From NCBI GenBank assembly GCA_014654705.1, contig JACVZY010000071.1, forward strand, positions 29,429-93,428: a stretch of DNA of 64,000 nucleotides. Direction: 5' to 3'. The notes below the pieces were generated by a model, which searched no databases, was not told where the DNA came from, and worked only from the letters and a program-made list of their open reading frames with translations. Within the stretch, counting starts at the first letter, position 1, and each line of letters starts with the position of its first letter. A program made the position numbers and the translations under genes. This document shows positions 8,310 to 17,334 of the stretch, piece by piece. This DNA is from Ignavibacteria bacterium (lineage in GTDB: Bacteria > Bacteroidota > Ignavibacteria > Kapaibacteriales > UBA4661).

Positions 8310-9137
8310 TTATCCACCAAACGCTGAATAGCGCATTATTCCTCGTTTCCAGACGAAAAGCGTGATGCCGTACAGAAGAATCATCCACACGAACGCGCCG
8401 GCAAAATACGGCAAGGCAGCACTTGCCGGAATAGTCCCGACGATAAGCGATGCCGGAATATATGCCAAATACTGGAACGGAAGCATATTGGAAACGCGCA
8501 GCACATCGGGCGGCAAGGTAGAGAGCGGCAAAAGCTGCCCGGATAAAAACCAAAAGCTAATGTCCTTCACGACGTGAAACGTCCAAACTTCATCAAGCCA
8601 GAAGGCAAAATACGACAGCATGAGCGCAATGAGGCTATGAATCATCATGCCGCAAAGCAAGATTGGCAAGGCACAAAGCGCTCCCGTCCATGAAAGTGAT
8701 ACGCCCGCCGTGAGCGTAAGCGGAACACCGACAACTATCACGAGAATTACAGTAAGCTGGAGTGAGACGATGCGCTCTGCAGTAGCTGCTGCGAGGACAT
8801 AGCCAATGTGGGTGATAGGCTTGACGAGGTATTTGTTAAGTTCGCCATTGCGAATTTCTTCACCGGTGGCACGCTCAAAGCGACCTTTCCGGCAAATGGA
8901 AGCGCATAATGTGGCGCAGACGATATAGGAGAGCATCTGCGGCAGCGTGATAGATGCAAGCGTCGTTTGGGAAGATGATTCATAGACGGCATACCAGAGA
9001 TACATATTCACCGCAGCAGAAACCACCAACCACGCCAACGTATCAATCAAAAAATTTGTGCGATATTCCACTGCGTTGGCGAGTCCGGCGCGAATTACCC
9101 CCCTGTACGGTCTCCATACTTCACTCCAACGGCGCAT
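8310..9137 (-). CDS. ABC-2 family (DUF990-like) transporter permease
   Basis: The 275-residue integral membrane protein has about six hydrophobic helices and resembles the ABC-2/DUF990 permeases found in antibiotic- or lipid-export ABC systems. Indicative segments are the charged loop RNGELNKYLVKPI after helix 2 and SGQLLPLSTLPPDVLRV before the last helices. Such permeases usually come as a pair with an ATP-binding protein. Here neither partner is adjacent, and the only neighbour in the unit is the MarR-family gene that ends 4 bases upstream of this start. The pair resembles a drug- or stress-responsive exporter with its regulator (inference). Substrate unknown. Confidence 0.75.
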   Translation of the reverse strand: MRRWSEVWRPYRGVIRAGLANAVEYRTNFLIDTLAWLVVSAAVNMYLWYAVYESSSQTTLASITLPQMLSYIVCATLCASICRKGRFERATGEEIRNGELNKYLVKPITHIGYVLAAATAERIVSLQLTVILVIVVGVPLTLTAGVSLSWTGALCALPILLCGMMIHSLIALMLSYFAFWLDEVWTFHVVKDISFWFLSGQLLPLSTLPPDVLRVSNMLPFQYLAYIPASLIVGTIPASAALPYFAGAFVWMILLYGITLFVWKRGIMRYSAFGG

Positions 9138-9141
9138 AGCG

Positions 9142-9603
9142 TCACTCTTCCAGTTGTTTGATAATGCCGGAGCGTACTTTTTTTGTTAGGCTGATAAGCG
9201 CTTCGTGTTCTTCTGCGCTCAGTTCATTCATTACCGATTCTACAGCGCTGGTGTAGCGCTTATCGAGTTTGTTCACCACTCGCCGTCCCTCGCGCGTTAG
9301 CTCAATGTGATAGCTGCGGCGGTCGCCCTCTACGTTGGTACGGACAAGAAGACCTTGCTTTTCCAATCGGTCAAGTAATCCGGTGATGTTAGATTTATCA
9401 ACAAGCAATTTACGACTCAAGTCGTTTTGTGTCAGAGGCTTATGAGCTTCTTTGAGCAAAACGAGAATATTGAACTGCGCTTCGGAAGCCAGTTCGGGCT
9501 GGAAAATTTTGGTAGAAATTTTCTTCAGCATCAGCGATGTCCACCAAACGCTCATCAGCGCTTCATGCGGCTTGTCGTTCAGACGGATGGGGAGTTCGAC
9601 CAT
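9142..9603 (-). CDS. MarR-family transcriptional regulator
   Basis: The 153-residue protein has the MarR winged-helix layout: an N-terminal dimerisation helix, then the DNA-reading region (LTQNDLSRKLLVDKSNITGLLDRLEKQGL), the wing VEGDRRSYHIELT and a C-terminal dimerisation helix. I chose the ATG at 9603; a GTG at 9615 in frame would add four residues. It is the first gene of a two-gene minus-strand unit, followed after 4 bases by an ABC-2 permease that it probably controls. MarR proteins commonly repress efflux genes until a small ligand or oxidant releases them. No clear operator palindrome was found upstream. Confidence 0.88.
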   Translation of the reverse strand: MVELPIRLNDKPHEALMSVWWTSLMLKKISTKIFQPELASEAQFNILVLLKEAHKPLTQNDLSRKLLVDKSNITGLLDRLEKQGLLVRTNVEGDRRSYHIELTREGRRVVNKLDKRYTSAVESVMNELSAEEHEALISLTKKVRSGIIKQLEE

Positions 9604-9767
9604 GGTAGAACACACGAAAAAAATAGTGCGGAAATGCTGGGGTTAAGCGAGACATTATGCCTCTTTGAGCTGCAATATACGGAAAGTCGTTGAGTTCTCA
9701 ACAGTGTTTTTGTAAACTGTTGGTAATGTATTGTGCGGTGTGCGCTGGGCGAGTACGATAAGTATCA

Positions 9768-9816
9768 CAACAAAAAACGCCTTTGCTGCCGAAAGGAGCA
9801 AAGGCGTTTTTTGTTG
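9768..9816. terminator. Perfect bidirectional hairpin terminator
   Basis: The arms 9768-9787 and 9797-9816 pair perfectly over 20 bp around a 9-nt loop. The outer part gives a run of six T on each strand. It ends the minus-strand cyclophilin unit coming from the right and separates it from the MarR gene. Confidence 0.9.
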
Positions 9817-9872
9817 CGAAGCCGTTTGTGCGGAGACGCTTGGTACTTAACTTTTGTAGAAACTGGCAAGCA

Positions 9873-10556
9873 TTATTTTTTTACAATTTTCATCTCAACT
9901 TTTTCAACTGGGCTGGAAAGGTCTCCGCCGCCTGCTTGCTCGCACGGAACACGAGCGATTTGGTCAACGACTTCCATGCCGCTAATGACTTTTCCATAAA
10001 TCGAATACTGTCCGTCCAAGTGCGCGGGGCTGCCATGGCAAATAAAGAACTGTGAGGTAGCACTGTTCGGGTCAGCAGTGCGGGCGGCAGAAATAATGCC
10101 TGGCTCATGCTTGAGCGTCTGGCTGAACTCCGATGGCACGGTGCGTTGTCCGGGTTCGCCCATTCCCCAGAACATTTTCGGTTTTCCGCTATTCGGGCGC
10201 GAATTTGGGTCGCCGCCTTGAATCATAAAGCCGGGAATAATACGGTGAAACGCTGTGCCGTCGTAGAACTTTGCCGCAACAAGGCTATCAAAATTTGCAG
10301 CGTGTTTTGGCGCAAGATCATTGTAAATTTCAATCGTCATGTTGCCAAGGGGTCTGCCACCGTGGGTAACACTAATCACATACTGCGGGCGTGCGGGTGT
10401 CGTGCTCATTTTGGATGAAGTAGTAGTTTTGGATGAAGATGATTTCTCTTTCGAGGCTTTTTTCTGTGCGAATACCGATAAGGCTGTAAAGCTGCTGAGT
10501 ACGATAGTGGCAAGCGCCAGCAACGAGATAGAATTGAATACTCGTCGTGTTGTCAT
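9873..10556 (-). CDS. Exported cyclophilin-type peptidyl-prolyl isomerase (first of two)
   Basis: Cyclophilins isomerise Xaa-Pro bonds. The catalytic core is clear: FHRIIPGFMIQGGD containing the catalytic Arg, SQFFICHGSPAHLDGQYSIYGKV and a closing hydrophobic strand. The N-terminus is a signal peptide (ISLLALATIVLSSFTALSVFA) followed by a Lys/Ser/Thr-rich linker, so the enzyme works in the periplasm. I chose the ATG at 10556 because a gagga ribosome site stands 8 bases before it; an upstream TTG at 10571 would overlap that site. The protein has 227 residues. It lies 49 bases downstream of a second cyclophilin and before a strong terminator. A TAACTTTG on the minus strand (10589-10582) could give it an extra promoter. 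Confidence 0.92.
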   Translation of the reverse strand: MTTRRVFNSISLLALATIVLSSFTALSVFAQKKASKEKSSSSKTTTSSKMSTTPARPQYVISVTHGGRPLGNMTIEIYNDLAPKHAANFDSLVAAKFYDGTAFHRIIPGFMIQGGDPNSRPNSGKPKMFWGMGEPGQRTVPSEFSQTLKHEPGIISAARTADPNSATSQFFICHGSPAHLDGQYSIYGKVISGMEVVDQIARVPCEQAGGGDLSSPVEKVEMKIVKK

Positions 10557-10605
10557 GGTGTGTATCCTCAAATTTGTTGAACAAAGTTATTTACTGATAT
10601 TTTTT

Positions 10606-11352
10606 CTATTTCCGTGCAAGGGCGCGTACTTTCGACACCGCGACGGACTTAATAGCAATTACTTTGACGGGACGGCCGTCATTTTCGTTTAATTGTGGTG
10701 TAATTTCAACCCCACCAATACTGTCCAACACGTCCTGCCCGTGCAGCACTTCACCAAAGATGGTAAACTGCTGTGGCAGCTCCGGGACATCGCGCAGGCA
10801 AATAAAAAACTGGCTGGTGTTCGCATCCGGGCTGCGGTTTGCCATAGCGACTGTACCGCGCTTGTAGCCGCGCTTGACGCTCGGAGCATCGGTAAAAATT
10901 TCATCTGGGAACGGCTCACCGAAAGCACTTTCGCCACCTGAGCCCCATTCGTCTTTTTTACGCTTGTCTTTGGTTTTTGGGTCGCCGGTCTGAACGACAA
11001 AGTTCTTTGCCACGCGGTGAAAAAGAATACCGCGAAAAAATTTTCGCTCTGACAATTTCACAAAATTCTCGACCGCCTGCGGTGCATCCTTGCCATACAA
11101 ACCAATGGTGATTTCGCCGAAGGTGGTGCGGATGACCGCACGGTGCGTCAGAAGTGGTATTGTATCAGGTTTTGCCGATGAATCTGACGGGCTTTCGGGT
11201 AACTTCGTGCTTACGCTTTTGGAGGGCGTTGATGTTTGCTGGAGTGCAGCAAAGCGTCGTAATCGCTCAGGCTGTCCATATTTTTGACAAGCGACGCCCG
11301 CCCATACAAACAAGAGAGCTACTGCAAGACCGAATGAGAAGGGAAGACGCAT
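10606..11352 (-). CDS. Exported cyclophilin-type peptidyl-prolyl isomerase (second)
   Basis: The 248-residue protein has an N-terminal hydrophobic export signal ending in a cysteine (VWAGVACQ). This may be a lipoprotein site, although its lipobox is imperfect. A Ser/Pro-rich linker follows to about residue 65, then a cyclophilin domain with LFHRVAKNFVVQTGDP and TSQFFICLRDVPELPQQFTIFGEV. Where most cyclophilins have IPGFMIQGGD it reads VAKNFVVQTGD, but the catalytic Arg remains. It sits 12 bases after uppP and 49 bases before the other exported cyclophilin, so the three genes probably form one unit concerned with the cell envelope. The two enzymes are clearly diverged from each other. Confidence 0.9.
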   Translation of the reverse strand: MRLPFSFGLAVALLFVWAGVACQKYGQPERLRRFAALQQTSTPSKSVSTKLPESPSDSSAKPDTIPLLTHRAVIRTTFGEITIGLYGKDAPQAVENFVKLSERKFFRGILFHRVAKNFVVQTGDPKTKDKRKKDEWGSGGESAFGEPFPDEIFTDAPSVKRGYKRGTVAMANRSPDANTSQFFICLRDVPELPQQFTIFGEVLHGQDVLDSIGGVEITPQLNENDGRPVKVIAIKSVAVSKVRALARK

Positions 11353-11364
11353 AGCGGCATCCGC

Positions 11365-12204
11365 CTAAAAAAGTGATTTCCAGATGGTGAGAAGCGCCAC
11401 GCCCAGCGCCACGCGATAGATGACAAATACTGCCGTTGAGTGCGTTTGGAGATAGCGTAGCAAGAGTGCGATAGTGGCGTAACCCGCAATGCCGGACACG
11501 ACAGTCGCCACGACAAGCGTTGTCAAATCCTGTGTGTTCATAAAGCCAAGTGCCTGCTTGAGTTGCAAGAGTCCACTAGCCAAAACTGCCGGAATACTGA
11601 GCAAAAAGGAAAATCGCGCGGCAATATCGCGCTTCAAGCCAATAAACAAGCCCGCTGTAATCGTCGTGCCGGAGCGCGACGCACCCGGAAAGAGCGCCAG
11701 CGTCTGAGCAAAACCAATAACGAGAGCATCACGCCATGTAACAGCCTCAAAGCCGCGCATTTGCTTGCCGACACGCTCGGCAAAAAGCAGTACGAGTGCA
11801 AGCACAATGAGCGTCCATGCAATAAGGGTAACGTCTTTGGTGAGGCTGCTTTCAATCACCTTTTTGAGCAGAAGCCCAATAGTAACAATCGGGAGAGTGC
11901 CAATAATTACGTACCATCCCATTTTTGACTCGTGCGATTGCTCGGCGAGCGGTTTGCGAGCGGTAAGATTGTCACGGAAAAATGCCGTCGAAATCTGAGC
12001 AATATCCCGTGCAAAATAGAGCAGCACCGCCATAAGCGTCCCAAGCTGAATCACAGCCACAAATGCCGTCCACGATTCGGGATGTTCCGGTGAAATCAAG
12101 CCCATTGCCTTGCCGACAAGTGTCAAATGCGCGGAACTGCTGACAGGCAAAAATTCTGTGAGACCTTGGACAAGACCAAGAATAATAGCTTGTAAAATTG
12201 TCAT
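11365..12204 (-). CDS. uppP: Undecaprenyl-diphosphatase (bacitracin-resistance type)
   Basis: UppP dephosphorylates undecaprenyl pyrophosphate to recycle the lipid carrier of peptidoglycan and polysaccharide synthesis. The 279-residue polytopic protein has the signature LVQGLTEFLPVSSSAHL at its N-terminus with the catalytic Glu and Ser residues, and the second motif ALFPGASRSGTTI with the catalytic Arg. I chose the ATG at 12204, which starts directly before the first membrane segment; an in-frame start at 12231 would add nine residues lying closer to the upstream terminator. It begins a three-gene minus unit with two exported cyclophilins. Confidence 0.95.
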   Translation of the reverse strand: MTILQAIILGLVQGLTEFLPVSSSAHLTLVGKAMGLISPEHPESWTAFVAVIQLGTLMAVLLYFARDIAQISTAFFRDNLTARKPLAEQSHESKMGWYVIIGTLPIVTIGLLLKKVIESSLTKDVTLIAWTLIVLALVLLFAERVGKQMRGFEAVTWRDALVIGFAQTLALFPGASRSGTTITAGLFIGLKRDIAARFSFLLSIPAVLASGLLQLKQALGFMNTQDLTTLVVATVVSGIAGYATIALLLRYLQTHSTAVFVIYRVALGVALLTIWKSLF

Positions 12205-12234
12205 TGGTAAAAGCGACAACAAAAAATACAAAAA

Positions 12235-12275
12235 AAGAGCCTTGTTCGCGTTTTAGTGTGCGGCACAAGGCTCTT
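12235..12275 (-). terminator. Intrinsic terminator after the CFA-synthase-like gene
   Basis: The arms 12235-12245 and 12265-12275 pair over 11 bp (aagagccttgt and complement). Read on the minus strand, the hairpin is followed by a T-rich stretch. It ends the unit of the methyltransferase whose stop is at 12289 and separates it from uppP. Confidence 0.8.
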
Positions 12276-12288
12276 GTTATTGGTCTCT

Positions 12289-13473
12289 TTAGAGTTCCAT
12301 CGGAACGGCTATGTCGAGTGCACGTTCGCCGAGATTGAGTTTGCCGAGATACTCATTGCGATTGGTCTCGTTAAAGTTTTTGTGAGCGATAATGCCCCAG
12401 CACGTTGACGAGCCTTGCGCACCAATATCCACCGACCAGCGCAAGAAAATCTGCCACAAGCGGAACCACCAAACACCATAACTGCTATTGATAAATTCTT
12501 CATTCTCCATCCAGTTATCGTACCATTTCTGAATTGTGTGCGAGTAGTGGATGCCGAGGTTCTCAACGGTGTTCACTTCAAAATTTGCGTTTTGCAATGA
12601 ACGAGTAAGGAATGCAAGCGGTGTGCTGGCATCGGCACCGGAGAAGATGTATTCGTTCATAAACAAGCCCCAAATCAAGTCTTCCCAATGCTGACCACTT
12701 TGGAAAATACCCGGATTAGCACGTAAGCCGGCTTGCTGGATGTAGAATTTTCCATCATCTTCCAGAAGACCATAAATCTGCTCAATAAAGCCTTGAAACT
12801 TGCGAATACCAACGTGTTCGCCCATTTCCAAGCAGGTGATTTTGTCGAATTTTTGCTTTGGGATGTCGCGGTAATCCATACGCAAAATACGTGCACGGTC
12901 GCTTACGCCATTATCAGCAATTTGCTTCATTCCCCAGTTGTAGCCTTCTTGAGCGATTGTTACGCCGGTAGAATTTGCGCCAAAATGCTTTGCGGAGTAT
13001 GTTACGAGCGTTCCCCAGCCGCAACCGATATCCAAATGGCGATCACCCTCTTTCATATGGAGTTTTTGGCAGACCATTTGCATTTTGCGGTCTTGCGCCA
13101 TTTCGAGAGTATCTGTTTCCAAATCCACAAAAAAGCCGCTTGTATAGACCATACGTGGACCCAAGAATGCGCGGAAGAAGTCATTGCCACGGTCATAGTG
13201 CTCACGAACAATGCGCTCATCTTGTTTCTTTGAGTGGATAAGTACCTCAGGAATCATTCGGCGAATGATGAAACTGAGGTGATGCGGGATGAGTTTATAG
13301 TCGAAGTATGTGTCGCGCACGGTCATAAAATCGGAGAAGTTGCCCTGTACATCAACTTCTTGACTGATGTAGTCCTCCACAAATTGCGCGAAGGATGGAC
13401 GGTTGCCGGCTTTGTACCGCGCACGTGTTGCCGCTGTTTTGGGAACGAGGTAATCAAGTGCTGATTTGCTCAT
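12289..13473 (-). CDS. Cyclopropane-fatty-acyl-phospholipid synthase-like SAM methyltransferase
   Basis: The 394-residue protein shows the CFA synthase/mycolic acid cyclopropane synthase layout: an N-terminal region to about residue 115, the HYDRGNDFFRAFLG lead-in, the SAM-binding loop LDIGCGWGTLV, then ITCLEMGEHVG and a C-terminal helical part. These enzymes add a methylene or methyl group from SAM to unsaturated lipid chains at the inner membrane. The sequence also resembles the sphingolipid C9-methyltransferase branch of the same family, so the exact lipid is open. I chose the ATG at 13473; the frame opens at 13527, but those 18 residues are not family-like. It lies downstream of the OsmC and LamG-like genes on the same strand. 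Confidence 0.85.
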   Translation of the reverse strand: MSKSALDYLVPKTAATRARYKAGNRPSFAQFVEDYISQEVDVQGNFSDFMTVRDTYFDYKLIPHHLSFIIRRMIPEVLIHSKKQDERIVREHYDRGNDFFRAFLGPRMVYTSGFFVDLETDTLEMAQDRKMQMVCQKLHMKEGDRHLDIGCGWGTLVTYSAKHFGANSTGVTIAQEGYNWGMKQIADNGVSDRARILRMDYRDIPKQKFDKITCLEMGEHVGIRKFQGFIEQIYGLLEDDGKFYIQQAGLRANPGIFQSGQHWEDLIWGLFMNEYIFSGADASTPLAFLTRSLQNANFEVNTVENLGIHYSHTIQKWYDNWMENEEFINSSYGVWWFRLWQIFLRWSVDIGAQGSSTCWGIIAHKNFNETNRNEYLGKLNLGERALDIAVPMEL

Positions 13474-13590
13474 AGAAAATAACAAATGAGATGATAAAAA
13501 GACAGTATCCCACGTGAGGGGGTACATCTTGCTTAAATTGTTTTTGAAGTTGCTACTTTAGGGGAATATGGTGATTCTCCGCAGCATCGT

Positions 13591-14019
13591 TTAAGGACGC
13601 TCAATACTACACGTCCACGAAACAGCGCACCCGCTTCGCTTAATCATTGCAAAGGCGCTACAATACTGGTCTTGCGAGAGTTCGCACGCACGAGTAAGGT
13701 CGCCTTCGGTAGCGTCGGGGCTGACGAGGGTATAGTTCACTGCAATAGAGGTGTACACGTGTGGATGCTCTTCCGCACGCTCACCTTCGATTGCAATGCG
13801 TAAGTTGCTGACGGTTTTCCGCTTTTTGCGAATAATACTTAAAATATCCATGCCTGAGCACGCTGCTGCCGACTGAAGAAAAACTTCCATCGGTGAAGCC
13901 GCTGAGCCGTTTCCACCGTTTTCTGCCATTACATCAAAAGCAGTGGTTTGCCCTGATTCGTTTGTTCCAACAAGGCGCATTGCGCCATCGTCCAGATTGA
14001 GAATTGCTTTTTTCGTCAT
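13591..14019 (-). CDS. OsmC-family redox protein
   Basis: OsmC proteins are small cytoplasmic thiol peroxidases that reduce organic hydroperoxides. The 142-residue length fits. Both signature cysteines are present: the first in SAAACSGMDILSIIRKKR and the second in LSQDQYCSAFAMI. This is the YhfA-like branch, which has slightly different surroundings from the Ohr resistance proteins. It starts 32 bases after the LamG-like gene ends and lies upstream of the CFA-synthase-like gene. An OsmC next to a lipid-modifying enzyme suggests protection against lipid peroxidation (inference). Confidence 0.88.
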   Translation of the reverse strand: MTKKAILNLDDGAMRLVGTNESGQTTAFDVMAENGGNGSAASPMEVFLQSAAACSGMDILSIIRKKRKTVSNLRIAIEGERAEEHPHVYTSIAVNYTLVSPDATEGDLTRACELSQDQYCSAFAMIKRSGCAVSWTCSIERP

Positions 14020-14051
14020 AACCGTATAAATCTTGCGTTATTTCGTCAGTA

Positions 14052-14981
14052 TTACTGGGCTTGTTTGTTCAACTTATACTTTGCTGTCAGGTAGCTTTCC
14101 ACCTGCTTTTGCTCGTCGGCAGAAAGTGCGCGGTTAAAGAGCAGAATTTCACCAAGCTGACCAGAGAAAAACTGTACCGGTCCGTGATTCAAGCGCCCAA
14201 TCATAAAGCGGCGCAAATCCACAGGCTGAACAGAAATGTTTTTGTGCAATTTCGGTTCGGTCGGCGGTCCCATTGGTTGATTGTTCGCGTCGGGCACGTC
14301 AGTTCCATCGCCTTTTGGGTCGTATGCGCTAAAGTATATGCCGTTGTATGCGGGCTGACCAGCAGGTGCAGATTTAGCATTCTCGTAATCTGTACCAAAA
14401 GCACCGCTTGAATAGAGGCGCTGGAAACCCGCACCACCGTATTCTTTACGCTTCCAGACAGCATAGACCGTTGCTGGGCTTACGCCAAAATTACTTTCAA
14501 AGTAATAGAATGAATCTTTACCGTCGAAATGCAAAGCATCTTTGCCGTTGATTTCGCCCTGCGAGTATCGAGGACGGCTTACAGGGTACATTTGGCGGGC
14601 ATCATTACGCAAGGGCGACGCATCGGGGAGCACAGCGACGAGGTCGGCGTGTTTGGTACCCTGCTGCACGGCGTCCGCACGAAGCCACAATACCAGACCC
14701 TCACGAACTTTAAGATTCGGGTCGTCCGCAGGAGCAGGAAGTTTAATTTTCGCAATTTCGTCGAGAGAATTGGTCGGCTGCGGGTTCGCCTCGACAATCA
14801 CCGGGTGGGGGGTTTTGAGGACAGTTTCACCATAACGTTCCGGCTTGCCTTTCAACCAGGGATTGATATATGCTTCAGCATAAAAGCCTCCAAAAATAAT
14901 TCCCATCATACACACTAAACCGATGCCGACAAACGTCGCCATCTTTGCGAAATCAGAACGTTGCTCAGGGTTTGTACTCAT
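14052..14981 (-). CDS. Membrane-anchored LamG/concanavalin-like domain protein
   Basis: The 309-residue protein has one N-terminal hydrophobic segment (about residues 18-42), a Pro-rich linker, and from about residue 90 a jelly-roll domain of the LamG/concanavalin A-like type. The signs are REGLVLWLRADAV, DALHFDGKDSFYYF and the closing GQLGEILLFNRALSADEQKQVESYL, which is a very typical LamG-3 ending. It is probably anchored in the membrane with the lectin-like domain outside. No enzyme motif is visible. I chose the ATG at 14981; an in-frame start at 15005 is possible. It may be cotranscribed with the OsmC gene 32 bases downstream. Confidence 0.75.
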   Translation of the reverse strand: MSTNPEQRSDFAKMATFVGIGLVCMMGIIFGGFYAEAYINPWLKGKPERYGETVLKTPHPVIVEANPQPTNSLDEIAKIKLPAPADDPNLKVREGLVLWLRADAVQQGTKHADLVAVLPDASPLRNDARQMYPVSRPRYSQGEINGKDALHFDGKDSFYYFESNFGVSPATVYAVWKRKEYGGAGFQRLYSSGAFGTDYENAKSAPAGQPAYNGIYFSAYDPKGDGTDVPDANNQPMGPPTEPKLHKNISVQPVDLRRFMIGRLNHGPVQFFSGQLGEILLFNRALSADEQKQVESYLTAKYKLNKQAQ

Positions 14982-15160
14982 AGCGTATTCAACAAAAAGT
15001 TCCAAATAAAAGAGATTGTAAGACTACAAGTGGAAGGTAACAATTTATTTGCATAATCACTTGTGTTTTAGCAAAACAGCCTCTAAATTACACAAAATTT
15101 CCAACCTACGGCAAAATTTATCAAGACCCTCTAAAAAAACGATAGATATCCGAACACGTT

Positions 15161-16081
15161 ATGCAACAGCCAGAGACCATTCTTACACGCATTGAACGCT
15201 ATTTGCTTCAGCGCCAAGCGTTAGCGGGTAATATTGCCTATATCGGACCTTACCGTAAAGCGGACAGTAAATTAGACTCCGAACTAGACATTACCGTAAT
15301 ACCGACCATGGATATTAAGCACGGCAAGCCAGCACGTTCAGACGAACAAACGGCACCGGTAACCTCTACTTCTTCCACTAAAGACTTTCCAGTCATGCCT
15401 AAAGCCTACAATCCACCTGCCGACGTGCCTGCGCCCTCGCTTTTTGGTGAAACCGTACAAGCGCCAGCACCAGAAAAAAAACAGCCATCGGCATACGCTA
15501 ATGCCGCTTGGCAGAGCGCTCTGAGCCTGCCTGCTCTCCGTGAGCAAATCCACACGTGTCAGAACTGTAAACTCGGCGCAACGCGCACAAACTTTGTCTT
15601 TGGTGTTGGTAATCCCAATGCAGGTCTGATGGTCATTGGTGAAGCGCCCGGAGCGGACGAGGATGCACAGGGCGAGCCTTTTGTGGGGCGTGGTGGTCAG
15701 TTGCTAACAAAGATTTTGGAAGCCATAGATTTCAAGCGCGAGGATGTGTATATCGCAAATATTATCAAATGCCGCCCACCGGAGAATCGCCGCCCTGAAT
15801 CGGATGAAGTTGCTGAATGTGAACCGTATTTGTATAAGCAAATTGACCTTGTAAAGCCTAAATTTATTCTCGCACTGGGGCTTACTGCCGTTAATACGCT
15901 GCTCAAGTCGAAGCATACAATGGGGGTGATTCGTGGTAAAGTGCTGGAATTTCGCGGAATCCCAATGATGACGACGTATCATCCTGCCGCTCTGCTCCGC
16001 AATCCCGAATGGAAAAGGGCTGCATGGGAAGACGTACAACTTCTGCGAAAACTCTATGACGAAACCTTGCAAAGCAAATAA
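15161..16081 (+). CDS. Type-4 (iron-sulfur) uracil-DNA glycosylase
   Basis: This enzyme excises uracil from DNA at the start of base-excision repair. The 306-residue protein has a variable Pro/Ala-rich N-terminal half (to about residue 120) and then the family-4 core: [12 protein letters not shown] with two Fe-S cysteines, the catalytic loop [21 protein letters not shown], the third cysteine in [12 protein letters not shown], the fourth in AECEPYL, and the closing [11 protein letters not shown] motif. The N-terminal extension is longer than in minimal thermophile Udg4 proteins, as in related Bacteroidota/Chlorobi proteins. It is transcribed away from the LamG-like gene; the 179-base gap between them is AT-rich and shows no clear promoter. 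Confidence 0.92.
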   Translation: MQQPETILTRIERYLLQRQALAGNIAYIGPYRKADSKLDSELDITVIPTMDIKHGKPARSDEQTAPVTSTSSTKDFPVMPKAYNPPADVPAPSLFGETVQAPAPEKKQPSAYANAAWQSALSLPALREQIHTCQNCKLGATRTNFVFGVGNPNAGLMVIGEAPGADEDAQGEPFVGRGGQLLTKILEAIDFKREDVYIANIIKCRPPENRRPESDEVAECEPYLYKQIDLVKPKFILALGLTAVNTLLKSKHTMGVIRGKVLEFRGIPMMTTYHPAALLRNPEWKRAAWEDVQLLRKLYDETLQSK

Positions 16082-16211
16082 TTGTCATACTGCTAAGAGC
16101 CATCAAAAATAAAGCCATTGAATCCATGCAAACAAAGCAGAGAGAAATCTGGTACAATAAATCTTCTTGTGTTTCGTTTAATTGAAGGAAGAATGTGTAG
16201 CACAAAAACTC

Positions 16212-16243
16212 TTTGGTAAACCGATAATAAATCCGTACTTTTG
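16212..16243 (+). promoter_or_regulatory. FCB-type promoter upstream of rpoD
   Basis: An exact TTTG at 16212-16215 is followed after 20 bases by an exact TACTTTTG (TAnnTTTG) at 16236-16243. This matches the Bacteroidota housekeeping promoter consensus in both elements and spacing. The predicted leader to the rpoD ATG is about 115 bases. Confidence 0.55.
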
Positions 16244-16365
16244 AGGTTTGCCTTTTCAGGCTACGTTGCTTCGTTTATATCGAAGCAATGTCATAAAAAG
16301 ACGGTTTTATCACGGATTAAGAAGACTTTGACCACGACAGAATATCGGAGAATTGTACAAGTACC

Positions 16366-17229
16366 ATGCGCATAACCAAACAATACACAAACCGCGAAAG
16401 CCAGTCCCTCGATAAGTATTTGCAGGAAATCGGGCGAGTTGAGCTTTTAACGGGCGACGAAGAAATTGAAATTGCGAAGCAAATTAAAAAGGGTGGCGAC
16501 GAAGGTCAGTACGCAATGGAGCGTTTGACAAAAGCCAACTTGCGATTTGTCGTCTCGGTAGCAAAGCAATATCAAAATCAGGGGCTTTCACTTGGCGACC
16601 TTATTAACGAAGGCAATTTAGGCTTAATTAAAGCGGCAAAACGTTTCGACGAAACACGCGGCTTCAAATTTATTTCCTACGCTGTCTGGTGGATCCGCCA
16701 GTCTATCTTGCAGGCATTGGCAGAACAATCCCGTATTGTTCGCCTGCCGCTCAACCGGGTCGGTGCGCTTAATAAAATCGGTAAAAAATACAGCGAGCTT
16801 GAGCAAGCGTATGAACGCGAACCCACAAGCGCCGAACTTGCCGAACAGCTTGATATGAGCATGAGTGAAGTGACCGATACTATCAAAATTTCCGGTCGTC
16901 ACCTGTCGGTAGATGCGCCCTTCAACGATGGTGAAGATAATCGCCTTCTGGATGTACTTCCTAACGAACAGCAGCCACCGCCAGACCACGGACTTATGGC
17001 GGAGTCGTTGCGCGTAGAAGTTCGTCGTGCGCTCTCGACGCTCTCCGAGCGCGAAGCGGAAGTCGTTCGTCTCTATTTTGGGTTGGACAATGAACATTCG
17101 CTTACACTGGAAGAAATTGGAGAACGCTTCAATCTTACCCGCGAGCGAGTCCGTCAAATCAAGGAAAAAGCCATTCGGCGCTTGCGCCACGCCTCGCGCT
17201 CCAAAGCGCTTCGGGCGTATCTCGGCTAA
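16366..17229 (+). CDS. rpoD: RNA polymerase primary sigma factor (RpoD/SigA)
   Basis: The 287-residue protein is a short group-1 sigma factor of the Bacteroidota/Chlorobi kind without the long region 1.1 insert. Region 1.2 ([20 protein letters not shown]) is followed by region 2 ([38 protein letters not shown], then the -10 reading stretch with [14 protein letters not shown]), region 3 and region 4 ([34 protein letters not shown]). It directs RNA polymerase to housekeeping promoters. Its own upstream region carries an exact TTTG/TAnnTTTG pair, fitting autogenous transcription. A terminator follows at 17335. Confidence 0.96.
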   Translation: MRITKQYTNRESQSLDKYLQEIGRVELLTGDEEIEIAKQIKKGGDEGQYAMERLTKANLRFVVSVAKQYQNQGLSLGDLINEGNLGLIKAAKRFDETRGFKFISYAVWWIRQSILQALAEQSRIVRLPLNRVGALNKIGKKYSELEQAYEREPTSAELAEQLDMSMSEVTDTIKISGRHLSVDAPFNDGEDNRLLDVLPNEQQPPPDHGLMAESLRVEVRRALSTLSEREAEVVRLYFGLDNEHSLTLEEIGERFNLTRERVRQIKEKAIRRLRHASRSKALRAYLG

Positions 17230-17334
17230 TGTTGTGTCCTTGATTATTCGCAGTCTTGGGCTTGGCAGAAGTATGCAATCATGCGCTGCCGTCCCTATTT
17301 TCCCCTTACTTCATTAGGTATATCCTACTTGCAG

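Noticed and set aside
16082..16211. A tRNA or small RNA gene before rpoD
   Set aside because: No cloverleaf, CCA end or conserved T-loop sequence is present.
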